A stretch of DNA of 35,033 nt. It comes from an uncultured Nitratireductor sp. (GTDB lineage: Bacteria > Pseudomonadota > Alphaproteobacteria > Rhizobiales > Rhizobiaceae). Position numbers and translations under genes: made by a program. Below are positions 16,195 to 23,714 of the stretch, piece after piece (position 1 is the stretch's first letter; each line of letters opens with the position of its first letter). The notes below the pieces were generated by a model. That model saw nothing but the letters and a program-made list of their open reading frames with translations. It did no database searches and was not told the DNA's origin. The stretch spans positions 1 through 35,033 of the forward strand of contig NZ_CAJXGF010000030.1 of assembly GCF_913053745.1 (NCBI RefSeq). The letters run 5' to 3'.

Positions 16195-16371
16195 CCGCGA
16201 AGCGGTATGATGGACGACGCGTTTTCCGCGAAGCGGCGCACGCCAGTATGGGCGAAGTCCATATCAGCTAACGCATTTGTGATTTGGGCGTAAGGTTTTG
16301 TTGTCAAATATTTTTATCGCCTTATGGCAGAGTTCGGGGAGCTTTGAAGGGGGCTGGAAACCGCTTCGCGG
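16195..16371. repeat. Three copies of an 11-bp hairpin (ccgcgaagcgg)
   Basis: Identical 11-mers lie at 16195-16205 and 16226-16236, and the exact reverse complement (ccgcttcgcgg) at 16361-16371. Each can fold as a 4-bp stem with a 3-nt loop. All are in the 251-bp spacer between the pyruvyl transferase and Crp-type genes. The same spacer carries an 8-bp inverted repeat, cgccttat (16318-16325) and ataaggcg (16386-16393), around a short AT-rich stretch that may hold the promoter of the Crp-type gene. Confidence 0.6.
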
Positions 16372-16416
16372 AACCCGAGTGGTGGATAAGGCGTTTAAAC
16401 CTTGGGTTCATGCCCC

Positions 16417-17226
16417 ATGACTGCGTCAGATCGCCAAAAAGGTGCGTCTGCCAGCGGAGAAGGGCACAACAAGCGGGGTGGCATGTCGGTTCGGGGCACC
16501 GAAAACTATCGAGAGATTCTCCACTATCTGGAAGCTGAGACAGCGCGTGGAGTGTTTGGCCTTGGCGCGAACAAGGCCAACCATTCGGGCTTGCGTAAAC
16601 GCATCTATTCCACCGGAGACACCATCGCCGACATGGACGGTCAGAAACGGGCTGTGCTTCTCGTCGTTTCCGGCTGGGTCTCCAACGGAAAGGAACTGGA
16701 AGACGGTTCGCGGACGGTGGTCGACTTCTCCCTGATGGGCGACGTGATTACGGTGGGCAGCACGGAATGGGCCCGCGAGGAGGTCCGGGCGCTGACGTCG
16801 GTGACGTTGTTCGAATTTCCCGGAGCCATCTATGAGAACCTGTCGACCTATCCCCGGCACGTACGCGAGTTCATTCTCAAGGGGATGGCGCGGCGGTATG
16901 CGCGTGCCGCCGAACACTTCGTCAATATCAGCCGTCGTGGCGCCGTTGAGCGGGTTTCTCATCTTCTGCTCGAACTGTCGTTGCGTGTTGGCATGTATGA
17001 AGGGCAGGGAGCAAGTTCCTTTGCTTGTCCGTTGACCCAGATCGATCTCGGTGACGCGCTCGGCCTCTCGGTCGTACACGTCAATCGCGTTCTCAGGAAA
17101 TTGCGCGAAAACGGCTATGTTTCGTTTCGCGGTGGCGTGGTGACCTTTCAGAACCGTGCCGGACTGATCGAAGCCACGGGCTTTGACGGAGCCTATCTGG
17201 CGCTTGCGGCACCGGCCGATTCCTGA
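16417..17226 (+). CDS. Crp/Fnr-family transcriptional regulator
   Basis: A cyclic-nucleotide-binding-like beta-barrel (roughly from GVFGLGANKANH to the FEFPGAIY region) is followed by a long helix and a C-terminal winged helix-turn-helix (LTQIDLGDALGLSVVHVNRVLRKLRENGYV), the standard Crp/Fnr layout. I see no N-terminal Cys cluster like that of oxygen-sensing Fnr, and cannot confirm cAMP-binding residues, so the signal is unknown. From ATG 16417 the protein has 269 residues; ATG 16483 (MSVRGTENY) with a nearby GGGGTGG is an equally credible start giving 247, nearer the family norm, and an in-frame TTG at 16402 is less likely. It sits between polysaccharide genes and a LuxR-type gene, and a role in controlling either is inference. 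Confidence 0.88.
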   Translation: MTASDRQKGASASGEGHNKRGGMSVRGTENYREILHYLEAETARGVFGLGANKANHSGLRKRIYSTGDTIADMDGQKRAVLLVVSGWVSNGKELEDGSRTVVDFSLMGDVITVGSTEWAREEVRALTSVTLFEFPGAIYENLSTYPRHVREFILKGMARRYARAAEHFVNISRRGAVERVSHLLLELSLRVGMYEGQGASSFACPLTQIDLGDALGLSVVHVNRVLRKLRENGYVSFRGGVVTFQNRAGLIEATGFDGAYLALAAPADS

Positions 17227-17716
17227 GCTTCATCCGAAGCTGCAACCAAAAAACTGAAAATGACTGTGGTTAACATCCGGAAGGTGCTTGCCTGACCGGG
17301 CGGTTCATCGGGTATAATACCCAAGATCGGTTGCCGGGTTGCAACTCAAAAGCGCTCGGCGCGCTGGCTTCCCTGGATCGAGTTTCAGGTCCGATGCTGG
17401 CGAAGCCATCGTCGAGATTGTGCAATTTTAACGAGATTTTTGTTTCAATTGCAACTCGCAATAATCATTTCCGATTTATACTCATATTGAATGATTCTTG
17501 CGCCAAGTTGATCCATGTTAATGCAAATTATCCTCAACTGTGAGGATAATAAATCTCCAAGTGATAATCCTGTTGGGGGCCTCGTACCGGGGCACTCCGC
17601 CGATAGTTACGTCGGCGGACGGGTTGGTGCGTAAACAAAAGACTATCGCAAGAACAATATTGCGTATTTCCAATATCACTGGGGTTTGTTTGGGTGAGTG
17701 TTGGGGAGCATGTGTC
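17227..17716 (+). promoter_or_regulatory. 490-bp AT-richer leader of the LuxR-type gene
   Basis: I see no credible gene here. The first part contains a possible sigma-70-like promoter, ttgcct (17288-17293), 19 bp, tataat (17313-17318); the -10 lies inside a small gggta-taa-taccc dyad (17310-17322). A 7-bp inverted repeat, aatcatt (17463-17469) and aatgatt (17490-17496), precedes the strong palindrome at 17527-17550. The central 100 bp is much richer in A and T than the flanking genes. If that promoter is used, the leader is close to 390 nt. Confidence 0.45.
17527..17550. promoter_or_regulatory. 24-bp palindrome, candidate operator
   Basis: Two perfect 10-bp arms, attatcctca (17527-17536) and tgaggataat (17541-17550), are separated by actg. 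There is no T tract after it on the plus strand, so it does not look like an intrinsic terminator. A partial half-site (ataatcctg) follows about 15 bp downstream. It lies 167 bp before the ATG of the LuxR-type gene and is a candidate binding site for that protein or the adjacent Crp-type regulator. Confidence 0.55.
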
Positions 17717-18475
17717 ATGGAACACGCAAAAATAGGACAGGGAAGCAACTTACATGGAATAGTAAATGCCTCAAGCAGCGCTTTGGCGGCGTCAGCTCAA
17801 AAAGACTGGGACGAGACAGGCGTCGACACCGACCGTGAGCTTGTCCTGTTGATCGATCCGCGAGTGCTCGACAGGGAATGCCTGGCTCGCAGCCTCGAGA
17901 CGCGGAATTCTTCACTGGATATTGTCGCGGTCGGTTCTTCGGAGGAATGGCGTAAGGTTTCCGAAGGGCGTTATCCAAAAGCCGTGCTTCTCATCGTGGG
18001 AAGCCGCAAGATAACCGAACAGGGCATCTGCGGTGAAATCCACGATCTCGCGGAAGAGTTCGAGAACCAGCCGGTTATCGTCATCGCCGATACCGATGAT
18101 CTCGGGCAAATCCTCAAGGCGCTGGAGGCCGGCGCCAAGGGATACATTCCCAGCAATGTGGGCGTCGACGTCGCGGCGGAAGCCATTCTTCTGGCAAGGG
18201 CCGGCGGTGTGTTCGTACCGGCCAGCGGCGTTCTGGCCATGCGCGATGTGATCAATTCCAACAGCAGCCGCGTGGTTGGGCTGGGAAATCTCTTTACCGC
18301 CCGCGAGGCTGAAGTCGCCGAAGCGCTCCGGCGCGGCAAGGCCAACAAGATCATCGCCTATGAGTTGCAGCTTTGCGAAAGCACGGTGAAGGTGCACATT
18401 CGCAACATCATGAAGAAACTGAACGCGACCAACAGAACCGAGGTCGCTTACAAGATACGCGAAATGCAGTCCTGA
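17717..18475 (+). CDS. LuxR/FixJ-type regulator with atypical receiver-like domain
   Basis: The 252-residue protein ends in a clear LuxR helix-turn-helix (LFTAREAEVAEALRRGKANKIIAYELQLCESTVKVHIRNIMKKL). The N-terminal half (about residues 38-165) has the fold pattern of a response-regulator receiver (LVLLIDPRVL, AVLLIVG, PVIVIADTDD, GAKGYIPSN). The strand-3 end reads LIVG where the phosphorylated Asp should be, and the conserved Lys of the GYxxK region is absent, so control by phosphorylation looks unlikely. ATG 17717 is chosen for its GGGGAG at 17703-17708; the frame is open another 59 codons upstream but there it covers the AT-rich leader. No histidine kinase gene is adjacent. Its targets may be the polysaccharide or NRPS genes, which is inference from position. 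Confidence 0.87.
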   Translation: MEHAKIGQGSNLHGIVNASSSALAASAQKDWDETGVDTDRELVLLIDPRVLDRECLARSLETRNSSLDIVAVGSSEEWRKVSEGRYPKAVLLIVGSRKITEQGICGEIHDLAEEFENQPVIVIADTDDLGQILKALEAGAKGYIPSNVGVDVAAEAILLARAGGVFVPASGVLAMRDVINSNSSRVVGLGNLFTAREAEVAEALRRGKANKIIAYELQLCESTVKVHIRNIMKKLNATNRTEVAYKIREMQS

Positions 18476-18536
18476 CAGTCTTTGCGGATGCAAGGCCTCC
18501 CGCAAGAATGCTTGCCGGAACTTTATCTGGAATTAT

Positions 18537-18564
18537 GGCCCGGTCGAAAGGCCGGCCTTTTTTT
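18537..18564 (+). terminator. Intrinsic terminator of the LuxR-type gene
   Basis: A GC-rich hairpin (ggcc-c-gg pairing with ccggcc, one bulged base, about 8-nt loop) is followed directly by seven T residues. It lies about 60 bp after the LuxR-type stop codon. Confidence 0.75.
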
Positions 18565-18614
18565 GAGCGATTGCAGCCGAACGAGGGCGTCATGGCCGAT
18601 TGAGCAATGGCCTA

Positions 18615-18716
18615 GCGCAATTCCCGGAAAAGTGGACACGGGTTCTCCGTTCGGAATTGCGCAAGAACAACAAGACAGAGCGTTTTGGCGATTCAACGAA
18701 AAGCGGAAACGCTCTA
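18615..18716. repeat. Rhizobial-type intergenic palindromic element
   Basis: There are two dyads in series: gcgcaattcc (18615-18624) with ggaattgcgc (18653-18662), and agagcgttt (18677-18685) with aaacgctct (18707-18715). The wording of both parts resembles the mosaic intergenic palindromes scattered through Rhizobiales genomes (RIME-like). The second dyad runs into the stop codon (18714-18716) of the cupin gene on the minus strand, so it may also serve as that gene's terminator. Family membership is from memory of such repeats, not from a search. Confidence 0.65.
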
Positions 18717-19082
18717 GGTTTCGAGATTTACATAGGTCTCGGGTCTGAAACGCGGCGTGCAGAGGCAGTAGAACTCAAGGTCGCCGGCTCCGGTGTTGGT
18801 GATGCGCTGGGCCGCTCCTGCCGGAATGACGGCCTGATCGCCGATCGCGAGCGCCTGGCGAACCCCGTCGATTTCGACAATTCCCTCACCCTTGCGCACC
18901 ACATAGCGCTCGCAAATGCCCTCAAGCCGGTGAAGCTGTGTCGTCACGCCGGCCTCTACGCGGGCGACCGCCAGCGAGGTGTCGGGCGAGGCGGGCGTGT
19001 TCATCAACTCGGTGATGAAACAGCGCTCCTCGGTCCAGAACTCCGCCTGGCCGGCATTTTCGACAAACCATGAAGGGGACAT
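18714..19082 (-). CDS. Small single-domain cupin protein
   Basis: The 122-residue protein is one cupin_2 barrel: TTQLHRLEGICERYVVRKGEG corresponds to cupin motif 1 and GDQAVIPAGAAQRITNTG to motif 2, with a CTPRF ending that I associate with a group of small cupins of uncharacterised role. Only one of the usual metal-binding His positions is clearly kept (His in QLHR), so metal-dependent catalysis is doubtful; sugar or small-molecule binding is possible. ATG 19082 is chosen because the protein-like sequence begins there, with gagg upstream. The gene is divergent from the nucleoside transporter operon across a 114-bp spacer that contains the palindrome at 19127-19138. A functional link to the operon is only suggested by this layout. 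Confidence 0.8.
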   Translation of the reverse strand: MSPSWFVENAGQAEFWTEERCFITELMNTPASPDTSLAVARVEAGVTTQLHRLEGICERYVVRKGEGIVEIDGVRQALAIGDQAVIPAGAAQRITNTGAGDLEFYCLCTPRFRPETYVNLET

Positions 19083-19126
19083 AAATAACCTCGAATTAAA
19101 GCGCCTTCCACAATGATCAGCTCGCC

Positions 19127-19161
19127 TGACAATTGTCAAAGTCCGGCCCGTGCTTCACTAT
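19127..19161 (+). promoter_or_regulatory. Palindrome and candidate promoter of the nucleoside transporter operon
   Basis: A perfect 12-bp palindrome, tgacaattgtca (19127-19138), overlaps a possible -35 ttgtca (19133-19138). A possible -10 cactat (19156-19161) follows after 17 bp. The ATG of the binding protein is at 19197 with agggag as its Shine-Dalgarno. The half-site ttgtca/tgacaa recurs in the mtnK/ABC promoter at 30263-30287. A bound protein here would block the -35. Confidence 0.5.
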
Positions 19162-19196
19162 GGCGCCGAAATCGGTTCAAACAGGGAGTAGCGTTC

Positions 19197-20207
19197 ATGA
19201 CGGGTTGGAGGAACTGGCTGGCGGCGGGACTTTTGGGCACAACGGCCTTGGCGATGCCGGCTTCGGCAGCGGACAAGTTCTTTGTCTACGTCTCTCCCGA
19301 TCAGATCGGCGTCAATGCCTTCCTGAAGCTCGGCAAGGCCGGCATCGAGGAGGCCGGGGAGAAATACGGCGCCGATGTCGAGACCTATGAAAGCCGCACC
19401 GCCGCCGACCGGCTGGAAAATGTCAACGCGGCCGTGAACGAGGGTGCCGACATCGTTGTCCTTCTGGGCTTCGAGTTCAACGATATCGTCAAGCAGGTCG
19501 CGCCCACCGCGCCCGAGACGCAGTTTCTCATCGTCGACCAGTGCATCGATGACCGGCCGGACAACGTGCATTGCGCCGTCTTCCGCGAATATGAGGCGAG
19601 CTATGTGGTCGGCGTGGCCGCCGGCATGCTCACCGAAAGCGACAAGGTCGGCGTGGTCGGCGCGCTCGATATTCCCTTCCTGCACCGCTACACGGATGCC
19701 TATGCCGACGGCGTCAGGTCGGTCAATTCCGATGCGTCGGTCGACATTCGCTGGGTCGGCGGCGAAAATCCCTTCGCCGATCCGGTGCGCGCCAAGGAGC
19801 AGGCGGTGGCGATGAACGCCGCCGGCGCCGATATGATCTTCACGGCCACGTCCGGTGGCGACTTCGGTGTCTTCGAGGCGGCCAAGGAGAACGATTTCGA
19901 CGTGTTCTCCGTCGATGTGAACCAGTGCCCCAATGCGCCGGGCCATGTGGTCGATGTCACGCTCAAGCGGGTCGACAACGCCATGGTCCAGGCCATCGGG
20001 GCGATTCTCGATGGCGAGAAGCAGCTCACCATGGCGCTCGGGCTGAAGGAGGGCGGTGTTTCCACCATCGCGCTCGAAGAGGATGAGGTGGCCGACAGCG
20101 GATGCCTTATTGCCGATCATCCGGAGGTGGCGGCGAAAATGCGCGAGGTCGCGGGCCAGATCGAAGACGGTTCGCTCAAGCTCGAAGATCCGATGTTCGC
20201 CAAATAG
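19197..20207 (+). CDS. BMP-family (PnrA-like) nucleoside-type ABC transporter substrate-binding protein
   Basis: The 336-residue protein has an N-terminal signal peptide with likely cleavage after ASA near residue 24; there is no lipobox Cys, so it should be a soluble periplasmic protein rather than a lipoprotein. Its body (FVYVSPDQIGVNAF, ADIVVLLGFEFNDIV, VGVVGALDIPF, AGADMIFTATSGGDFGVFEAA, FDVFSVDVNQCPNAPGHVVDVTLKRVDNAM) matches the basic membrane protein (BMP/PnrA) family, whose characterised members bind purine nucleosides. It starts an operon with the ATPase, two permeases, an amidohydrolase and a purine nucleoside phosphorylase, which supports a nucleoside-like ligand. Whether that ligand is a normal nucleoside or 5'-methylthio/5'-deoxyadenosine is inference from the neighbours. 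Confidence 0.93.
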   Translation: MTGWRNWLAAGLLGTTALAMPASAADKFFVYVSPDQIGVNAFLKLGKAGIEEAGEKYGADVETYESRTAADRLENVNAAVNEGADIVVLLGFEFNDIVKQVAPTAPETQFLIVDQCIDDRPDNVHCAVFREYEASYVVGVAAGMLTESDKVGVVGALDIPFLHRYTDAYADGVRSVNSDASVDIRWVGGENPFADPVRAKEQAVAMNAAGADMIFTATSGGDFGVFEAAKENDFDVFSVDVNQCPNAPGHVVDVTLKRVDNAMVQAIGAILDGEKQLTMALGLKEGGVSTIALEEDEVADSGCLIADHPEVAAKMREVAGQIEDGSLKLEDPMFAK

Positions 20208-20231
20208 GGCACCGGTAGAGCCACACGCGCA

Positions 20232-21752
20232 ATGCAGGTCGCCCTCAACAACGTCACCGTCCGTTTCGGTCCGGTCACGGCGGTGGACAATGTCTCGCTC
20301 GGCATCGCGCCGGGCGAGATTCATGCGCTGGTCGGCGAAAATGGCGCCGGCAAGTCGACGCTCATGAATGCGCTGTTCGGCCTTGTCTCCTTGGCATCCG
20401 GGAGCATTTCGGTGGATGGCGCACCATGTCGCTGGACGTTGCCGCAGGAGGCCATCGCGCGTGGCCTCGGAATGGTGCACCAGCATTTCATGTTGCAGGA
20501 GCACATGACGGTGCTGGAGAACATCGTCCTGTGCGCGGAGCCTTTGGGCCGCTTCGGCTTCGTCGATTTCGCCCGTGCCCGCGCCCGGCTCGACGAGATC
20601 GCCAGAACCCATGGCGTGAAGGTCGATCACGACCGGCTGGTCGGGCGTCTTTCCGTGGGCGAGCGGCAGGCCGTGGAAATCCTCAAAGTGCTCTATCGTG
20701 AGGCCGAGCTTCTCATCCTCGATGAACCGACCGCCGTTCTCACTCCCCAGGAAAAGGACAGGCTCTTCGCCACGCTCCGCAGCTTCCGCGCGGCGGGCAA
20801 AGCGATTGTGCTGATTACGCATAAACTCGACGAGGTCATGGAGATTGCCGACCGCGTGAGCGTCATGCGGGCCGGGCATCTCGTGGCGTCGTCCTCGCTG
20901 GAAGACACATCGAAGGAAGAGATCGCCCGCGGCATCGTCGGTGGAGAATTGCCTGCGCCGCGGACGCGCAGGGTTCAAGAGCCCGGTGCGGTCGTGCTGG
21001 CTGTGGATGAGATCGTGGTCGCGCGGCGCGGCCGCGATGTCGGTCCGCTCTCGTTCCAATTGCGCGCTGGCGAAATCGTCGGCATCGCCGGGGTCAGCGG
21101 AAACGGACAGTCCGAGCTCGTGCGCGCGCTTACCGGGTTGGCGCCGGCGGTCTCCGGGTCCATCGCCCTGTGCGGGAAAGACATCGTGGCCTTCGATGTC
21201 GAAGCCCGCCGCCGACAGGGCATGAGTTATATTCCCGAGGACAGGCAGCGCATGGGGCTGGCGCTGGGGGCTTCGGTCAGCGAGAACGCTGGTGCCGGAC
21301 ACGACGATCGAAACGCCTTCGCCGCCGGGCCGTTCCTCAAGCACGGTGCCATGGCCGATTTTGCAAGATCGCTCATCGAGCGTTATCGGATAAGGGTCGC
21401 GGGGCCGCGCGCAGCGGCGGCCACCATGTCCGGCGGCAACAAGCAGAAGCTCGTGGTGGGTCGGGAGTTGTCGCGCAACAGTCCGCTGGTGATCGCCGAA
21501 AACCCCACCTGGGGCGTGGATATCGGCGCGATCGATTTCATCCACGGTGAGCTGATGCGTATGCGCGACGAGGGGCACGCGATCCTGCTGGTCTCCACCG
21601 AACTCGATGAGGTGATCGCGTTGTCCGACCGCATTCTGGTCATGTACGACGGAGCCATCGCGGGTGACGTTTCGGGCGGCGAGGCCAGTCGCGACCGGGT
21701 GGGGGCGTTGATGACGTCCAAATCCGCCGACGCGCTCGGAAAGGTCGCTTGA
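20232..21752 (+). CDS. Nucleoside ABC transporter, two-domain ATPase
   Basis: The 506-residue protein contains two fused nucleotide-binding domains. The first has Walker A GENGAGKST (35-43), a VGERQ-type signature (LSVGERQAVEILK) and Walker B LLILDEPTAVL. The second has the relaxed P-loop GVSGNGQSE and signature MSGGNKQKLVVGREL, as is usual in the sugar/nucleoside (RbsA/NupO) class where the second site is degenerate. It energises import by the two following permeases. The gap to the binding protein gene is 24 bp, and its stop overlaps the next start as TGATG, consistent with one operon. Confidence 0.95.
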   Translation: MQVALNNVTVRFGPVTAVDNVSLGIAPGEIHALVGENGAGKSTLMNALFGLVSLASGSISVDGAPCRWTLPQEAIARGLGMVHQHFMLQEHMTVLENIVLCAEPLGRFGFVDFARARARLDEIARTHGVKVDHDRLVGRLSVGERQAVEILKVLYREAELLILDEPTAVLTPQEKDRLFATLRSFRAAGKAIVLITHKLDEVMEIADRVSVMRAGHLVASSSLEDTSKEEIARGIVGGELPAPRTRRVQEPGAVVLAVDEIVVARRGRDVGPLSFQLRAGEIVGIAGVSGNGQSELVRALTGLAPAVSGSIALCGKDIVAFDVEARRRQGMSYIPEDRQRMGLALGASVSENAGAGHDDRNAFAAGPFLKHGAMADFARSLIERYRIRVAGPRAAAATMSGGNKQKLVVGRELSRNSPLVIAENPTWGVDIGAIDFIHGELMRMRDEGHAILLVSTELDEVIALSDRILVMYDGAIAGDVSGGEASRDRVGALMTSKSADALGKVA

Positions 21753-22807
21753 TGTCGAACGCGAAAACGATATCGCGCGAAGCGTTGCCGTGGATATTCA
21801 CGATCCTGTGGATCGCGGCAATCATCCTGGCACTGCTGCTTTTCGTGGGCGCCCCGGTCGGCGAGGCGTTGTCCGGCTTCTGGAATGGGGCCTTCGGCGG
21901 CCGTCGCCACGCCTATTTGATGGCGACTCTCAGCCGTTCCGCTCTCATCGTCGGCATGGCCGTTTCCGTCATGCTCAGCTTTCGCGCCGGCCTTTTCAAC
22001 ATTGGCGGCGAGGGACAATTGGTCGCCGGCGGTCTCACTGCGGCGCTAGTGGCCGTGCTGTTGCCAGGTCCGCCCATGCTGGTGCTTGCCGTTGCCATCG
22101 CTTCGGCCATGCTGGCGGGCGCTCTCTGGGCCCTGCTTGCCGGCATTCTGCAGCTCTTCATGGGGGTGCCGCTGCTGGTCGGGTCGCTGTTGCTCAATTA
22201 TCCGATCCGCTACATCGCATCCTATCTGGTGGCGCATCCATTCCGCGACGTGCAGTCGGGCATGGTGCAGTCGCATCTGGTCCCCCAGGAAACCTGGCTT
22301 GCCTATTTTCCCGGCACACGGCTCGACATGGGCATCCTGTTTACGGCGGTCGCCGCCGCCTTCGCGCTCGTCTACAGCTATTGGACCGTCCACGGTTATC
22401 ACACGCGACTGAACGGCCTGTCTCCCGATTTCGCCCGTACGGTGGGCCTGCCGGTGCGCAAGCTTACCCTGCAGACGCTGGCGCTCAGCGGTGCCATCGC
22501 CGGTCTGGTCGGCGCCATTGCCGTGTTCGGCATTCACCATCGCTACATCGACGGAATGCTCGTGCAGCCGCTTTATGCATGGACCGGCATCATCGCCGTT
22601 CTTCTGGTCGGTATGGTGCCCTGGGCGGTGCCGATCTCCGGCTTCTTCTTCGCCGCGGTGCAGACGGGCGCCGCCGGCATGGAGCGCGCCGCCGGCGTGC
22701 CCAAGGAGATCGCCCTCGTCGTGCAGGCGGTCATAATCCTGTTCGTGGCAAGCCGCGTTTCCGGCGCGCTATCGTCGTCCAGGGGCGATGGAGACGGCCA
22801 TGCTTGA
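21752..22807 (+). CDS. Nucleoside ABC transporter permease 1
   Basis: This 351-residue membrane protein of the BPD_transp_2 type (NupP/YufP-like) has about nine hydrophobic segments. LSFRAGLFNIGGEGQLVAGG near residue 75 is the typical motif of the first permease in BMP-type nucleoside systems. It forms the inner-membrane channel with the next gene product. The ATG at 21752 overlaps the ATPase stop by one base; a TTG one codon earlier is also in frame but less likely. The 3' end overlaps the second permease by 8 bp. Confidence 0.94.
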   Translation: MSNAKTISREALPWIFTILWIAAIILALLLFVGAPVGEALSGFWNGAFGGRRHAYLMATLSRSALIVGMAVSVMLSFRAGLFNIGGEGQLVAGGLTAALVAVLLPGPPMLVLAVAIASAMLAGALWALLAGILQLFMGVPLLVGSLLLNYPIRYIASYLVAHPFRDVQSGMVQSHLVPQETWLAYFPGTRLDMGILFTAVAAAFALVYSYWTVHGYHTRLNGLSPDFARTVGLPVRKLTLQTLALSGAIAGLVGAIAVFGIHHRYIDGMLVQPLYAWTGIIAVLLVGMVPWAVPISGFFFAAVQTGAAGMERAAGVPKEIALVVQAVIILFVASRVSGALSSSRGDGDGHA

Positions 22808-23714
22808 GCTCATCGCCGATCCCTCTTTCGCCGCTTCCATACCGCGCTTCGTCACACCCATCCTCCTGGCTGCCCTCGGCGGTGCCCTGTGCGAGCGTGC
22901 CGGCGTGTTCAACATTGCACTGGAAGGCTTTCTGCTGGTCGGCGCTTTTGCGGCGGTTCTCGGGGCCTATTTCTCAGGCACGCCCTATATCGGGGCGCTG
23001 GCGGCCGTGGCGGCGGGCATGGCGCTCGGCCTGATCTTCGCCGAGTTCAATCTGCGTCGCGGCGGCGATTCCATTGTCGTTTCCATTGCCATCAACCTTC
23101 TGGCCGCTGGGCTCACCACCTTCTTTCTGCGCGCCATTTTCGACGTCACCGGCGCGTTCAGCGATCCGGCGATTGCCGGCTTCGCGCCGGTGCGCCTGCC
23201 CTTGATCGAGGACATTCCGTGGCTGGGTCCGATCCTGAGCGGGCAGTCGCCGCTTTTTTATCTGGCACTTGCCTGCGTTCCGTTTCTTCATATCTTTCTT
23301 GCGCGCCATCGGCTGGGTCTGCGTATTCGCGCTGCCGGTGAAAACCCGCAGGCGCTGCGTGCCGGCGGTGTCAGCCCGCGCCGGGTCCAGCTTCTCGCTC
23401 TCGTTGCCTGCGGCGCGCTTTGCGGGCTGGGCGGAGCGCAGCTTTCCATCGCCAATGTCAATCTCTTCGTTGAAAACATGAGCGCCGGACGCGGCTGGAT
23501 TGCCGTGGTCGCGGTGCTTCTGACACGCGGCCGTCCCTGGCCACTGTTCTTCATCGCGCTTCTGTTCGGTGCGGTCGACAGTCTCTCTTTCCGGGTGCAG
23601 GGTCTGGGGCTCGCCCAGCAATTTACCGACATGATGCCGTATCTGGCGACCCTTATCGTGCTGGTTGCCCTGTCATGGTGGCGGGCAAAACGCACCAAAG
23701 GAGATGCTTCATGA
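22800..23714 (+). CDS. Nucleoside ABC transporter permease 2
   Basis: The 304-residue membrane protein is the second BPD_transp_2 permease (NupQ/YufQ-like), with the matching motif ALGGALCERAGVFNIALEGFLLVGAF near its N-terminus and GENPQALRAGGVSPRRVQ in the cytoplasmic loop. ATG 22800 is preferred because ggag lies 7 nt upstream; an in-frame ATG at 22788 would add four residues. It overlaps both neighbours: 8 bp with permease 1, and an ATGA with the amidohydrolase. Such tight packing of an importer and a deaminase suggests that the imported compound is the enzyme's substrate. Confidence 0.94.
   Translation: MLELIADPSFAASIPRFVTPILLAALGGALCERAGVFNIALEGFLLVGAFAAVLGAYFSGTPYIGALAAVAAGMALGLIFAEFNLRRGGDSIVVSIAINLLAAGLTTFFLRAIFDVTGAFSDPAIAGFAPVRLPLIEDIPWLGPILSGQSPLFYLALACVPFLHIFLARHRLGLRIRAAGENPQALRAGGVSPRRVQLLALVACGALCGLGGAQLSIANVNLFVENMSAGRGWIAVVAVLLTRGRPWPLFFIALLFGAVDSLSFRVQGLGLAQQFTDMMPYLATLIVLVALSWWRAKRTKGDAS

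Noticed and set aside
17331-17543. Short frame of 70 codons in the AT-rich leader
   Set aside because: Non-ATG start, no Shine-Dalgarno, no recognisable protein; it would also run through the dyads of the leader.
19158-21578. Minus-strand open frame of about 806 codons opposite the binding protein and ATPase genes
   Set aside because: It spans two genes with clear family motifs on the other strand and has a His/Asp/Arg-rich composition typical of antisense translation.
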